Shown in pieces: positions 22,363 through 33,157 of a stretch of DNA of 64,000 bases (the stretch's first letter is position 1; every line of letters begins with the position of its first letter). A program made the position numbers and the translations under genes. The notes beneath the pieces were generated by a model. The model did not search any database, was not told the DNA's origin, and saw only the letters and a program-made list of their open reading frames with translations. Origin of the DNA: Pleurotus ostreatus/Saccharomyces cerevisiae fusant (taxonomy: Eukaryota > Opisthokonta); assembly GCA_024196135.1 (NCBI GenBank), contig JAMQCK010000050.1:62513-126512 (forward strand). The letters are read 5' to 3'.

Positions 22363-23922
22363 CTACATAGATATGCAGGACGGCGCTTGTACTTCGTCAC
22401 TCCAGGGAGAATCGTCTACCGGCCTCTGCCCATTGCAGTCGCCTCGGCCCACATTCAACGTCTCTACAGTCACACCACGTTGGCCCAGCGCAGCTACTAG
22501 GTCTTCATAGCCCGTGCTAAACCCTTGAGAGATATTCGTCTGGCGCAGAGTCAGGTTCGTCAAGTTGCGCAACCCTCCATCGGCGAACAGCGCTTGCAGA
22601 TCGGCAAGGCTTTTTTCGGAAAGATCGCCCTCTATGGCTAGATCGCGCAGGGATGAAGCCACTCGCAAGGTTGCGAGGTCGACGCGGCCCAAGTCGTCCG
22701 TCGTTAGGTCCAGACATTCTAAAGCGGGTAAGAGCTCAAAGAGCTCATCCAGTGTATGTTCCTCCGACTCGCCAGGCAAGTCAACAGGAGATCCGGGCGA
22801 GATTTGGAGCGTGACGAAGAAAACACCCAGTTCGGCAGCCGACAGAACGTGCACTGACGCGGGGTCTTGTCGGAACACGAGAACAAGTTCTTGGAGGGTT
22901 TGAAGACCGGGCCCCCGGCGGGCAAGCTCGATGAGACTCTGTGTCAGGGCGAAAGGCCTCCAAAAAGGCCTCATATAGCAGGCGAGATACTTAAGTTGGG
23001 GCGCACATATGCATTGACACAATGAGCTTGCCCGATCGAGTACGAGCGAGCGCAACGAGGGGAGGACAACAGGTGATTCAAGCCCAGGATATCCGCCTGT
23101 GCCGACGGCGATCCTCAAATGCTCGAGAGCGACGCAACGGGGTAGCACCTCGAAGCAGTCATACAGCGTCGTCTCCTCGACACTTCGAAGATCGAGGGTG
23201 AGGTGGGTAAGGCCTTCCCAGGGTAGCTGTATGCGCGAAGGCGCAGGCGTTTGTAATAGATGCAGGCGGCGAAGTGCCTGAGCTCTGGCCAACCATCGAA
23301 AGTCAATCCCGGCACCGTACCCAGGTGAGCAGATGATTGTGGCTTCTTCGAGAATTGTGGCCTTGAGAGCGCAGTCGAATGGCTTCGGGGCCGCGCAACG
23401 AAGGTGATCATCCAGGACCAGCGAAACCGTCCGCCACCGTGGTAATTCTCGAAAGACGATCCTCCAGAGGTAGGTGAAGTTGTCATCTTCAAGCAGCTTG
23501 CGACCGACGCCAGCAGGAGCGTTGTTATCGTCGTGGTATCTGCCGATCACGATATCCAGTGGCAATGTCCCCGATCGACGCAGTTGTTCGCGCAGGGCGG
23601 CTAGCTCGACTGTGCCAGAGCGCCACTTGAGTGGAGGATACCCGTATACCTTGTCGTTACGAACGCCGTCCGGGAAGAGGCCTCCGTAAGAGATTGACGA
23701 CCATATCTGCGGCGTGTTCAGGCAGACGGTGCGCCAGTAGCGACAGACCCGACTGAATGCGAGAGGCTCCATGAAGGGCCGCTTCTCGTGCCAGTCCTGG
23801 CCGATGCTGAGGATCATGATCGTGGTGAGCAGTTCTGGCGGGAGAAGACGGTTGATGAGCGCATCCTCTTTGAACAGGCATGACTCGGATGTTTGGGAAG
23901 AGGAATCTCTGGCGATAGTCAT
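22363..23922 (-). CDS. F-box/leucine-rich-repeat-like protein 3, single exon
   Basis: A single uninterrupted frame of 519 codons from ATG 23922. The F-box is LLPPELLTTIMI ... FSRVCRYWRTVCLNTPQIW (about residues 25-75), the classic basidiomycete layout with the Trp-Ser pair after it. Many Leu-rich strands follow (LTHLTLDLRSVEE, LPSLRSLVLDRAS, LTNLTLRQTN). It is not a close paralogue of F-box proteins 1 and 2: neither the C-terminus nor the intron is shared. Presumed role is substrate adaptor of an SCF ubiquitin ligase. Its stop lies only 158 bp upstream of the truncated VPS39/VPS3-like start, on the same strand. Confidence 0.88.
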   Translation of the reverse strand: MTIARDSSSQTSESCLFKEDALINRLLPPELLTTIMILSIGQDWHEKRPFMEPLAFSRVCRYWRTVCLNTPQIWSSISYGGLFPDGVRNDKVYGYPPLKWRSGTVELAALREQLRRSGTLPLDIVIGRYHDDNNAPAGVGRKLLEDDNFTYLWRIVFRELPRWRTVSLVLDDHLRCAAPKPFDCALKATILEEATIICSPGYGAGIDFRWLARAQALRRLHLLQTPAPSRIQLPWEGLTHLTLDLRSVEETTLYDCFEVLPRCVALEHLRIAVGTGGYPGLESPVVLPSLRSLVLDRASSLCQCICAPQLKYLACYMRPFWRPFALTQSLIELARRGPGLQTLQELVLVFRQDPASVHVLSAAELGVFFVTLQISPGSPVDLPGESEEHTLDELFELLPALECLDLTTDDLGRVDLATLRVASSLRDLAIEGDLSEKSLADLQALFADGGLRNLTNLTLRQTNISQGFSTGYEDLVAALGQRGVTVETLNVGRGDCNGQRPVDDSPWSDEVQAPSCISM

Positions 23923-23944
23923 GGTGGTGATAAGGTTGACGAAG

Positions 23945-23992
23945 GCGGCGGCGGCGTGGTGTTGTTGTTGTTGTTGGTGGTGGTGGTGTGGG
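23945..23992. repeat. GGC/GTT/GGT microsatellite in the 5' flank of F-box gene 3
   Basis: Short runs of GGC, then GTT, then GGT triplets lie about 25-70 bp upstream of the ATG at 23922, probably in the 5' UTR. Confidence 0.75.
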
Positions 23993-24050
23993 AAGAAGAG
24001 AGAAATGGCAGCTCGAATCTCGAGAACCGTGACTTATATGTCGGAGGAAA

Positions 24051-25900
24051 TGCACGTGAAGAACGTGACCTGCACGCGGCGTGCCAGCGCCACATTGAAC
24101 ATTCCAACTTTCGTCCTGTCCTTGTATTGCGCACTCACTACCTCAACTACGTTTAACTATGCTGCGTCTACCGTTTTATAAAATGTTTTGCGTGTTGTAT
24201 ATGCGAGTATATATCCTTGTACGTGTAATGGACAATTAAACAGTTCTATACTGTATATGTACAGCATATTGCAGTCGCTCTGCGCGTAGATACAGGCCTG
24301 GCGTGACTGCATGAGAACGCCGTGCGCTCGACTTACGCCAAGTGATTCGAGGCAGCGCCCCGTTAACTATTGGCGGTTCCTATGACACAGTATGCCGAGG
24401 CACCTCCCCTATGCGAACGACTCGCGCGGTGGCAGTCTCTATGCCGCTTGCAGGGACATGAGCTTGCCCAGCGGTCGCGTCGGTGGTGCAGTGCGAGGAC
24501 TGTGGCAGCCACTTCGCGGCCTCATGCTATATACATGTAGCGGTCGAGGCGAGATGTCGACGAGCCAGATGACGGGAGGTAATCCAACGATGCGAGTGGC
24601 GGAGGCGTCTACTGAGGCCGGTTGATCTCGTCGTACGGATTGCCGAGTGTCCATAAGCAGGTGTCGCACGCGCGCATCGCCCAATTGTTGCTCGAGTATC
24701 GCGAATGATCTTGAGAGACGCCGAGGATTACGCCACCGCCATTATACGTGGTCCGCGGGTGCAGGGCGTCGTCAGCGTCACGTACGCTTTCGCGACGGTA
24801 GCGCGCCAGCATATCATCGTCCGCAGCCTCCTTGTCAATCCAGTTCGCCGGCCAGGTGGACGCGCCCCTTCGGCGTTCGACTTTGTCGGCCCACGCACGA
24901 AGGTCGGCTATGTCGCAGATGACGCGGGCGTCCTCCTCTCCGGACTCTAGTCCAGGGCGAGGGAGGGCAGAGCCTCTGGCGTGTGCTGGACGAACGTCGT
25001 ATTGGGTGTATGGCTTGGTGGAGGCGGCAACCTTCTGCTGACGACAGGGAGCTCGTGTCGTCCTACGCAGCCGCATCGGCGAGAAGTTGACTGCGCGGGA
25101 GTTTCCTAGCGCTGTGCGCGCCTCTTGTCCGTCGTCGCTCAGCGGATGACGATGTTGCTTTCAGACATCGCGGCCGACGAGGAAGGCAGACGGTGGCTCA
25201 TCCGACCACTGGTCGACGATGCGGCCAGCGGCGCGTATGAGGAGCTTGGCCCGATCCGTAGGCATCACACAAATGGCGGTAGCATCTAGACGCTCGCTGG
25301 CCATGAAGATGACGAAGAATGGGTGCGCACGAGACTTGATGCGAGGGAGGTTCTCGAAAGGTGCTTGAAACGCCCTCAGATGTGCCCCGCCGTGAGCGTA
25401 CAGTGTCGCTCGCTTCTTCGTGAGCATGCGCAGAGGGACTACATCGTACTCGTATTCCTTGGCGGGGAAGAACTACGTTGACATTTCAGTACACACGCAA
25501 GATGGGACTGTATGCGACGCACGTCAAGAAAGCATTTGCGAGCGTCAAGAGGGGCTGTCGCATTGTACTGAGCCAGTTCAAACATGGAGTCGAGAATATC
25601 TGGGGTAGGCATGAGGACCCATTCCGAATCTCGCAGCCTATCCACCATATCGGAGCGGACTGGCACAAGGCGTCAGTTGACACGCCTGCATGAGGCGAAG
25701 TCACTCACGCTGGATGTGATTCATCTGACTATCGAGGTTCAGGTCGCCCTTCTCCATGCCCCAGTAATACTCGAAGTATTCGATCTGGCGAAATAGTTCA
25801 ATGCTCAGTCGGATATGAGCAGTACGTAGCAACCTACCTGACGACGATGTTGTCCGACATCGAAGTCTAAGATACGATGACTGACAATCGGGTTGTTCTG
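24051..25900. repeat. Segmental duplication, left copy
   Basis: Aligns almost continuously, same orientation, with 33158-34985. Shared anchors include TTCTATACTGTATATGTAC (24244 and 33326) and nearly all of T1-A versus T1-D. Within the T1 part, exon and intron lengths are identical. It contains the upstream flank of F-box gene 3, about 350 bp of non-coding sequence and the T1-A pseudogene. Confidence 0.85.
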
Positions 25901-25945
25901 GAGACTTCGACGCGTCGAGATATTTGTGCTGGAGATAGCGGGCAT
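24609..25945 (-). pseudogene. T1-A: HNH-derived family type 1, broken by a nonsense codon
   Basis: Exons 25945-25838, 25784-25709, 25659-25523 and 25472-24609 match intact T1-D exon for exon (108, 76, 137 and 864 nt). All splice sites are present. At 25161-25163 the Trp codon of the GRDVW motif has become TGA, while T1-D has TGG; the remaining 180-odd codons are still open. A single transition therefore disables the copy, and the open tail shows the loss is recent. Readthrough or a short protein of about 210 residues ending before HRHPLSDDG cannot be excluded. Confidence 0.85.
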
Positions 25946-26590
25946 GGCGAGATACAGTGCACAACGAGAGCGTTGACGGCAGGAGCCAGGACGGAAACGT
26001 GGTATGATCGGACGACGCGTGACCGAATTCAACATCCCGGCGAGGCGTGACCTCCATGTGGGAAAAAGGGGCGCCATTGTTCTCTGTTCTCAACACTTGC
26101 CCAACGCGCCTCTTATGTGACTTGAATTGGGATAGGCGGGACCATATGAGGCGGACGTGGAGAAAACTATCGCAGACCATGCAGCGCAAGAAATGGAGGC
26201 CTATAAAATCGAGTTACGAGCCCCTCGAGAACTTGCATTGAGAAGAGGAGAGATGAGCTACTATCGGTCAAATGGCTCAAAACAAACGATACAGACTATG
26301 CTACAAAGTATGAATCAGGCCGAGCATGCCATGGTGTATCGGCGCAGTATGTGCAGCTCGAGGAGGCGGCGGTGGGTGGCAAGGGGATGGGCACGCATTG
26401 CCACGCAAATGCGTATCGCCACATCCCAGAGCGACGTGCAGTGCAGAGTGGAGAAATACAGAGAGGGAGGAATCGACCTCTGGATACTCCACTGGACGCT
26501 GCTCGCGCATCGTGGTCATCCAGGCATTGCGCAGCCACGGAGCACGGGAGCGCTCGACGCGACGAGTACATCTCTGCGCATCGCGGAGGG
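25946..26590. other. Intergenic region between T1-A and T1-B
   Basis: About 650 bp, promoter side of T1-A and 3' flank of T1-B. Resemblance to the T1-D upstream region fades quickly beyond 25945 (a short GATCGG...GCGTGACCG patch remains). Nothing else recognised. Confidence 0.45.
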
Positions 26591-27941
26591 CTACTTCTTC
26601 TTCGCCTTGTCGAACGAGTTCTTCCCCAGTAAGCTCTCCCCGTAGATGTATGCCGCCCAATTGTTGCTCGCGAAACGCGACCAGTCGCCACCCTGACCGA
26701 GCTTCAGCCCGCTAGGGCGAGAAACGTTGATCCCAGGGTCCAACGCGTCTTCGGGATCGCGGGCTACCTCCTCGCGATAGCGTGCTAACGCGTCGTCGGG
26801 GCTTAAGCGATCTGACTCGTCGTCGTGGCTCACGTCTTCACTGCGCGGAGTTGATGGGCGGGAGGGAGACACGAGAGTTGACTGATCCGGAACATTGGCC
26901 ATCCACGCGGATATATAAGCCGCGTCGAAATCGCCAGAGTCGTCGCCGGAAGTACGACCAGGGCGTGGAAGAGCGGAACCTCTTGACCGCACCGGTTGCC
27001 GATCGCGTACCTCGTAGGGTTTAGCACGCGTGTTAGTCTTCGACTGGCTACACGGCGCTCGCGTACCCCGGCGCGTCTGCCGACGAGGAGCGACGTTAGC
27101 CTTGGGTGAGCTGCTCAGCGCCGCGCGCGCTTCCGCTCCGTCGTCGCTCAAAGGGTGCCGATGGGGCTTCCAGATGTCTGGCCCGATGAGGAACTCCTCC
27201 GGAGGTGTCTTCACCCAGCATCCGACAATACGGCCGACGGATGTCATCAGTGCCCTGCCCTTCTTCTCAGGCATGACTAAACAAGCGCAGTGGTCGAGCT
27301 CTTCAGAGGCCATCCATGCTACGAAGAAGGGGTGCGCGCGACATCTGATTCGAGGCATGGTGCGATATGCAGCGCGGATGGCCTTGCGTTTTGTGCCGAG
27401 ATCGATGTAGAGGGAGCGACGGGTCTTCAGAAGTTTGAGTGGAACGAAGTCGTATTCGTACTCCTTTTCCGGTAGTTCCTGTAAAGTTCGTTAGCACGAT
27501 TTGGGTCGAAGCGGGGGAAACTTGCCTCGAAGCAATTCTTACGCGACGCAAGGTCGGCGGTCTCGTTGAACTTCGCGAGCTCATACATGGTATCTAGGGT
27601 TTCTTTTGTGGGCATGAGCACCCAGTCGCGACGTTGCAGGCCTTCTACCATGTCCTTGCGAACTGAATACCGTTGGTCTTGTCCAAATCCACGTTGATAG
27701 ATAACTCACGTTGGACGTGGTTCATCGGCGAGCTGAAGTCCAGAGTACATCTCTGGAGACCCCAGTAATATTCGAAGTGCTCTATCTTGGCGCTGGCCAT
27801 CAGACCGTGGGAATGCAGACGCGTGGAAGTAGAACTTACTTGTCTACGATACTGACTGGGGTTCAAGTCCACGATACGATGAGTTATAATCTCTTGCAGG
27901 GTTTTGCTCGTTGAGAGGGCCTCAGATGGAAGCGAGGACAT
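26591..27941 (-). CDS. T1-B: HNH-derived family type 1
   Basis: Exons 27941-27840, 27785-27710, 27662-27526 and 27478-26591 give 400 residues. Intron 3 (27525-27479) starts GC, not GT, with the strong context GAG|GCAAGT, and ends CAG; no GT donor keeps the frame. Sequence landmarks are IEHFEYYWGLQ, the LRKDMVEGL segment where HNH relatives have a His, WVLMPT, EYEYDFVP, MPRIRCRAHPFFV, FLIGPDIW and HRHPLSDDG, then TRAPC. The C-terminal module is RFASNNWAAYI. The tail ends in a Lys-rich FDKAKKK. It lies head to head with T2-1, 376 bp away, and downstream of it is the broken T1-A. Confidence 0.8.
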
Positions 27942-28317
27942 GGTGCTGATTACAGAAATGCGAGCGCCTGAGGATGGTGTCGGGTGGCAGGTCGTCTCTG
28001 TTGACGAGAATGAACAAGGGCGCATTGTCACGGTCACATCACGTTCCCACAGTCATGAATGTGACTTCGACACAAACTTGAACAAGAACATCGACCGTGC
28101 TGCGTTGTTTCTCTGTCTCAGATTCAGGATTATGCACGGTAGCTGGTATGAGCATGGTCAAAGCCTTCGGTCGGTCCCTTCGGTGCTATATAAAGTCCCA
28201 AAGTGTGCCGTTAGTCCCTCACTCCCCCCACCGACTCACCTACCATTGGTGCGCTGCCTCGGTATCCTGTTGTGCCCGAACTTGACTGAACTGTACACAC
28301 AGGATGATCCGTAACTG
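27942..28317. promoter_or_regulatory. Divergent promoter between T1-B and T2-1
   Basis: 376 bp separate the two start codons. A TATA box (CTATATAAAG, about 28187-28194) lies about 125 bp upstream of the T2-1 ATG, facing plus. No TATA box faces T1-B. The layout permits joint control of both genes. Confidence 0.55.
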
Positions 28318-29532
28318 ATGGGTCGGAAGAAGAGAGTGGCCCGGGGCGCATCCTCTGATGCTCCTACCAGGACTCTCCGCCCTCGCAACCCCCTCACTGG
28401 CCGCGTTCCTACCCTCAAGGAGCGCGCCGCCTACCGCGCTGCACAAGCACAAGAGCGTGTACAAAGATTACCCACGCCACCCCCTTCCATATCAAGCGCT
28501 CCATCCAGTGCCTCTCGCTCGTCGCCTGCACCGTCACTGGCTGACTCTGAGATCTCCGAGTATCTGCCACCGCCGTCAACGCCGTCTTGGAGACCGCGTC
28601 GTCCTCCATCTATCGGATGGCTTTCTCCTCAGAAACGCGCAGACCCGGAATCGAGGCCATGTGCAGAGGCACTGCGCTTGGTATCGCTCTCAGGTGATCA
28701 ATGTCCCTTTACCGGCCGAGAGAGGGCCGACTACACCGTCCACATCTCCCATGGCGTGGATCGATCGACGAAGCCTGCCGATGTATGTTTTTTTGCGTTC
28801 CCCCGCCGCTCTCGTACTGATCAGCGAAGCTTCGATGTATTGAAAGATCCTATGGCTTGGGCCCAGGTGAATACAACGTCAATTCCCGCCTCAACTGTGT
28901 ATATCGTGCGTTTCATCCAAGATTATACCTGTTTATTTGACCAATATGTTTCTCAGTGGGCATCGATATACACGCTCCCTGGGATGGATACCGTACCAAG
29001 GATCATCCAAGCAAAGTGATCATAATCCCCGTGATGCCTGATCTTCAGAAGATGTATACGGCGCTTACGGACAAGGTCGTGTGCGACTGGCCCTGGGAGA
29101 CGGTCGAGCCGCGCAAGAACGCCGAGGGCTTCATTCACTACGAGCAGGTAAGTCGAGCCCGGGCCTTCTCTCCCCGTCTCATGTCTTCGACAGGTGTTCC
29201 CATTCACGGAGACCGGCTACTACCATCGCGTCGTTCCCCTCAACACTTGGGGGCTCTCCGGCATCCAGTGTATCACCGAGCGTCCGGACGGCAGCGCCCA
29301 TCCGAAGCTGATCCGCCCCCCATTCACGACCAAGTCCGGCAAGCCGCAGATACCACTTAAGAGGCTGCATGTCAACCCCTACAACATGGTCTGGAAGACC
29401 AACAAGATCCTCAAGGATCAAGACAACTCTGTCGTGCCTGAGTACGCTCGTCCCGAGGTCAACCTCATCCGCAAGATTGGTGCAATCATGACCGGTCTTG
29501 TCGATCCGGATGCTGCTGACTTTGTTCCTTGA
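28318..29532 (+). CDS. T2-1: degenerate HNH-nuclease-type protein
   Basis: Exons 28318-28782, 28830-28905, 28957-29147 and 29194-29532 give 356 residues. The N-terminal 100 residues are basic and Ser/Pro-rich. An HNH-like core follows: DQCPFTG, then HISHGVDRS, then, across splices, LGPGEYNVNSRLNC and LGIDIHAPWDG before an IIIP strand. This is the order of the fungal HNH_2-type domain (Cys-x2-Thr-Gly, His, Asn, Asp-x-His). Exon 2 is 76 nt, exactly as in T1 genes, and the last exon carries a PFTTKSGKPQIP segment and a VNLIRKIGAIM helix found in the other T2 genes. If active it would cut nucleic acid; spacing is irregular, so activity is uncertain. Confidence 0.72.
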
Positions 29533-30622
29533 CTCTCTTGGGTCAACGTTCGAAGCTACATTCGCCCGCGCGCGCTGTAGCTGGACCACACAAGTCTCAT
29601 TTGGGGTTTGGGTTCGCCTCTTGGTGCCACCCATGCCCCGCTTGCCATCTATACTTATGTTTATTTGACTCCTTGTATCCTCTATCCGCTCCTTGTATTC
29701 GTATGCGACTGATTTCATTCGAATGATACTACGCAACCGGCTCGGATATTATGAGATAGGCTCCACTTCGAGATGCACCGTTGCAGCGCTGCGATGAACT
29801 TTAGCCCTAGCCCAGCATGCATATGGCACGCATCTCGCTCGCGTCCTGGCGTTGAATAGCGAAGTAAATGCCGTTGCCGCGACGAGTGACCGCCCCCAGG
29901 CTTGCTGCTCGCTTGTCGCCAATGACAGGAACGCACCTCCTTAGAGTGCTGCGATTCTCGACAAGAATCGGTAATCGGTGTCCGTCAGGTCATCTCCGCA
30001 CGCAACAAGCAGGTCAAGCAGCCAGCAGAAGTGGATCTTGTAGAAGAAATCCGAGGACCGCGGCGAGTTTGGTCGCCCCCTGGTCCACCGGCGCCGTCCT
30101 CAAACCCTCAAGCACTCCCTCGCCGCCGTGCCACCGACGCCCTCCAGCGCAAGTTCGGCACGCTGGGCGCGATTGACGCAAGGGTGATCACGAAGGTCAG
30201 GACGGAGCTGCGCGGGAGATAGGATGAGGTGGTGAGGGCGCGGGCCACTTTGCTATGCCAGCATATATTGTTGGAGTCCGGTATCAAGTGACAAAAGACG
30301 AGGAGGGCCGAGCATATACGGCGTACGACCGGGCCTTGACCGCGGAGGACGAGGAGGCTCTAATTGAGTCCGTGCTGTGCGATCCTACGGTTGACGTGCG
30401 GCTCGCGGAGGTGTCCTATATCCCCATCACAGCGAGTACGATTCCTCACCTCCTCCCTACGCTCTCGGGACGATGGACGGGTTGAAAAGTCTGCGAGGAA
30501 GGGTGCGCAGCGAGATGCAAGAGTTCGGGCGGCGGTGTATCGCAGGTTGAGGGAGGATCTCAGCAGAACACGTCTGCTCACCGTCGATGACCTGCGAGGG
30601 ATGCGCGACGGGTTCTCGACAG
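29533..30622 (+). other. Coding-like sequence of unknown identity, interrupted by the TIR element
   Basis: Three plus-strand stretches look coding: 29980-30222 (ALQRKFGTLGAIDARVITKV), 30255-30485 (IVGVRYQVTKDEEGRAYTAY) and 30490-30617 (YRRLREDLSRTRLLTVDDLR). They are in different frames and I cannot join them with convincing splice sites. The last stays open up to the target duplication at 30617-30622. Reading from there across the transposon to 31579 continues a short frame to a stop, which suggests the element inserted into it. Family not recognised. Confidence 0.3.
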
Positions 30623-31572
30623 TATGGGCGATATAGTGTGCAAAAACCTCTAATGAGGTATTTCGACACACGGCACCGCCGAGCTTCAATATCGACGCAC
30701 GACTGCGACATACTTGCGGAAACGACGCAGATGATCGAATGGGAGAGCGTAATCACCTGTCTAGTGATCCGGCGGAAGGGGAACCCAGGCGTCGCGGTTG
30801 CGCTGAGCCTGGTGAGTTCGGCTGTTGCCGAAGCTCAGTGGTATATTCCCGCGCTCACGTGGGTAAGTTGAACTTCGTCATGCGCGGCGGAATAACCATT
30901 CTCAGGCTAGTGATCAGCCGGACGTCTGTAGTCTCGGTACGCTACGGGGTGAGACTCAAGAAATATCATGACTGAAGAGAAATGTCCAACACTACCGAGT
31001 CCATGCCAACATTGGGTTCGTACTGTCACTCTCGAGCGGCACGCACCACGCCAGCCTTACCTTCGGCACCACGAGTGACAGAGGCGCTGGTATTTCCTGG
31101 CTGCTACTCTCAGCAGGGTAGACCGCATGATGCCCGCTGAGCCTCGCGTGGAATTGAGGACGAGTAGCTCAAGGCCTCCGGCGGTTGACCATGGGGAAGG
31201 TGAGCGACCCCATACGGAGAAAAGGACTTCGCAAATCCAATCCAAGATAAGCATTGCACAACGTGGTCTCATAGAGTTCTGTGTGGCGTGATGGGCTGGA
31301 GTTGACGGAATCACTAGGACCTCCTCTCCTCAGCGAGCGCGCAAATTCCGAGCCCGGGCCGTCCTGGCCACGCCGTCACCCAACACCTTCCTTTCTCTCA
31401 TCTCCCGTTCTTTTGGACTGACCGTCACGCACCGAAGACCGCCATCACGACATGGTTCGATCACCTGCGTCGTTTTCGTAGGTTCGTCGCGGTTGTGCGT
31501 CGATATTGAAGCTTGGCGGTGCCGTGTGTCGAAATACCTCATTGGAGGTTTTTGCACACTATACCGCCCATA
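30623..31572. mobile_element. Non-autonomous DNA transposon (MITE-like), 950 bp with 117-bp TIRs
   Basis: Terminal inverted repeats 30623-30739 and 31456-31572 match at about 90 percent, starting TATGGGCG and sharing ATAGTGTGCAAAAACCTC. CGACAG stands directly outside both ends (30617-30622 and 31573-31578), a perfect 6-bp target-site duplication. The internal 716 bp encodes no transposase-like protein, so it would need a partner in trans. No second copy is visible in the window. The superfamily cannot be fixed from the 6-bp duplication alone. Confidence 0.85.
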
Positions 31573-31697
31573 CGACAGCGGCTTGTCACACAAGGAATGT
31601 CGAGGCAGGGTGAGAGCGGCTGATCGAGATATGCAGCAGAGGGTGGCGCGCGACGCGCTCGCGCCATCGGCACTGAGAAGTCGCGTGCTTCACCCGT

Positions 31698-33072
31698 TCA
31701 GTCCGCCTCTTTCTTGAAGACGTTCGTGCCCATCAAGCACACGCCGTGTATCCGGCTCGCCCAGTTGTTGCTCGAATGCCCCGCCCAGTCCGTGCTCGTC
31801 CCCATGATGGTGCCGCCCGAGTACAGCAGATTGGTATGCGGGTCCAGCGCGTTGTCTGCGTCGCGTGCGCGCTCCGTGCGGTATTGCGCGAGCAGCACAT
31901 CCCGCTTGGCCTCCTCTTCAATCCACGTCGCCCGCCAGCTCGCTCGCGTGGCCCTACTCTGCGACTGAGAGGCGGCTCCGTCAAGCCAGGCGCGCAGTTC
32001 GGAAAGCGGGTACCCCGCGCCTTCTGGACGCTCGTCGTCGTACTTGACGCCGGGGCGGGGCAGGGCAGAGGACCGCTTGTACAGTGGCCGTGGGCCGAGT
32101 CTAGTGTAGGGTTTGGCTGCAGCGGTGGTCTTCGCCTGCTTGCATGGCGCACGCGTCGTCTTCCGCACGCCAGATCGGACGGTCATGGTGCCCTTTCGCG
32201 AGTCCTGGAGTGGCATGTCGAGTGTGCCTTCGTCGCTCCCGTGGCCATCGTCACTGAGGGGATGGCGGTGCTCCTTCCACACGTCCGGCCCTACGAGGAA
32301 CTCGGAAGGTGGCGGCTTGCTCCAGCAAATCACGATATCGCCGAGAGCGAGCGAGAGGGTCTTAGCCTTCTTTGCGGGCATGACGGTTGAGATACACATG
32401 TCGAACTGGTCATCGGCCAGGAAAGTAACGAAGAGAGGATGTGCGCGCGTCTTGATGCGGGGCATGGATGTGTAGGGCGCACAGACGGCGCGAGTGGTCT
32501 TGCCACGATTGACGTACAGCGTCGGACGTCCCTTCTTGAGGTAGAATAAGGGAACGAAGTCGTATTCGTACACCTCACCCGGGATTTCCTGATACGATGT
32601 GAGTATTCATTGACACAGCGAGCAAGCGCTCCTCCAACTGACCTTGAGACAATTCTTCCGCCGGTGTATATCGGCAGTCATGTTGTACTCAGACAGCTTT
32701 TGCATCTTTCGTAGGGTATTCTGCGTCGGGATCAGCGTCCATTGAAGATTTGCGAGGCCCTCGGCCATGTCAGCTCGGACTAGGAAACAAGTGCGCGTCA
32801 GCATACTTCATTAAGGTAGGCGCGGTGTACACGCACGACGAATGTGGTTCAGTGGCGAGCTAAGATCCAGGTCGCCTTTCTGTAGACCCCAGTAGTATTC
32901 AAAGTGTTCGATCTGTAGAATTAGATGGTCAGAGGTTGCCAGAGCCATACCATATGTTCCAAACCTGGCGGCGAAATCGGCCCTCGTCCAGATCCACGAC
33001 TTTATAGTCGACGATGGAGTAGTCTTGCATATTCTTCGATTCAGAGATGAATTCGGATGGAGTTGCAGCCAT
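31698..33072 (-). CDS. T1-C: HNH-derived family type 1
   Basis: Exons 33072-32965, 32912-32837, 32779-32643 and 32588-31698 give 403 residues. Landmarks are VVDLDEGRFRRQ at the end of exon 1, IEHFEYYWGLQKGDLDL in exon 2, LRADMAEGL and WTLIPT in exon 3, then EYDFVPLFY, MPRIKTRAHPLFV, FLVGPDVW, HRHPLSDDG, TTRAPC and, near the end, SSNNWASRIHG. Its linker before TRAPC is longer than in T1-A and D. A TATA-like GTATATA abuts the ATG on the minus strand, so transcription may start inside exon 1; the chosen ATG gives the same exon length (108 nt) as A and D. It is followed downstream by the TIR element. Confidence 0.8.
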
Positions 33073-33157
33073 TATATACGATTTGTGGCAGAGACAGTTT
33101 CGAGTGGCGGACGATGATGGTGGTACGAACAAAGAACTAAACGCCAGTGATGACGCA

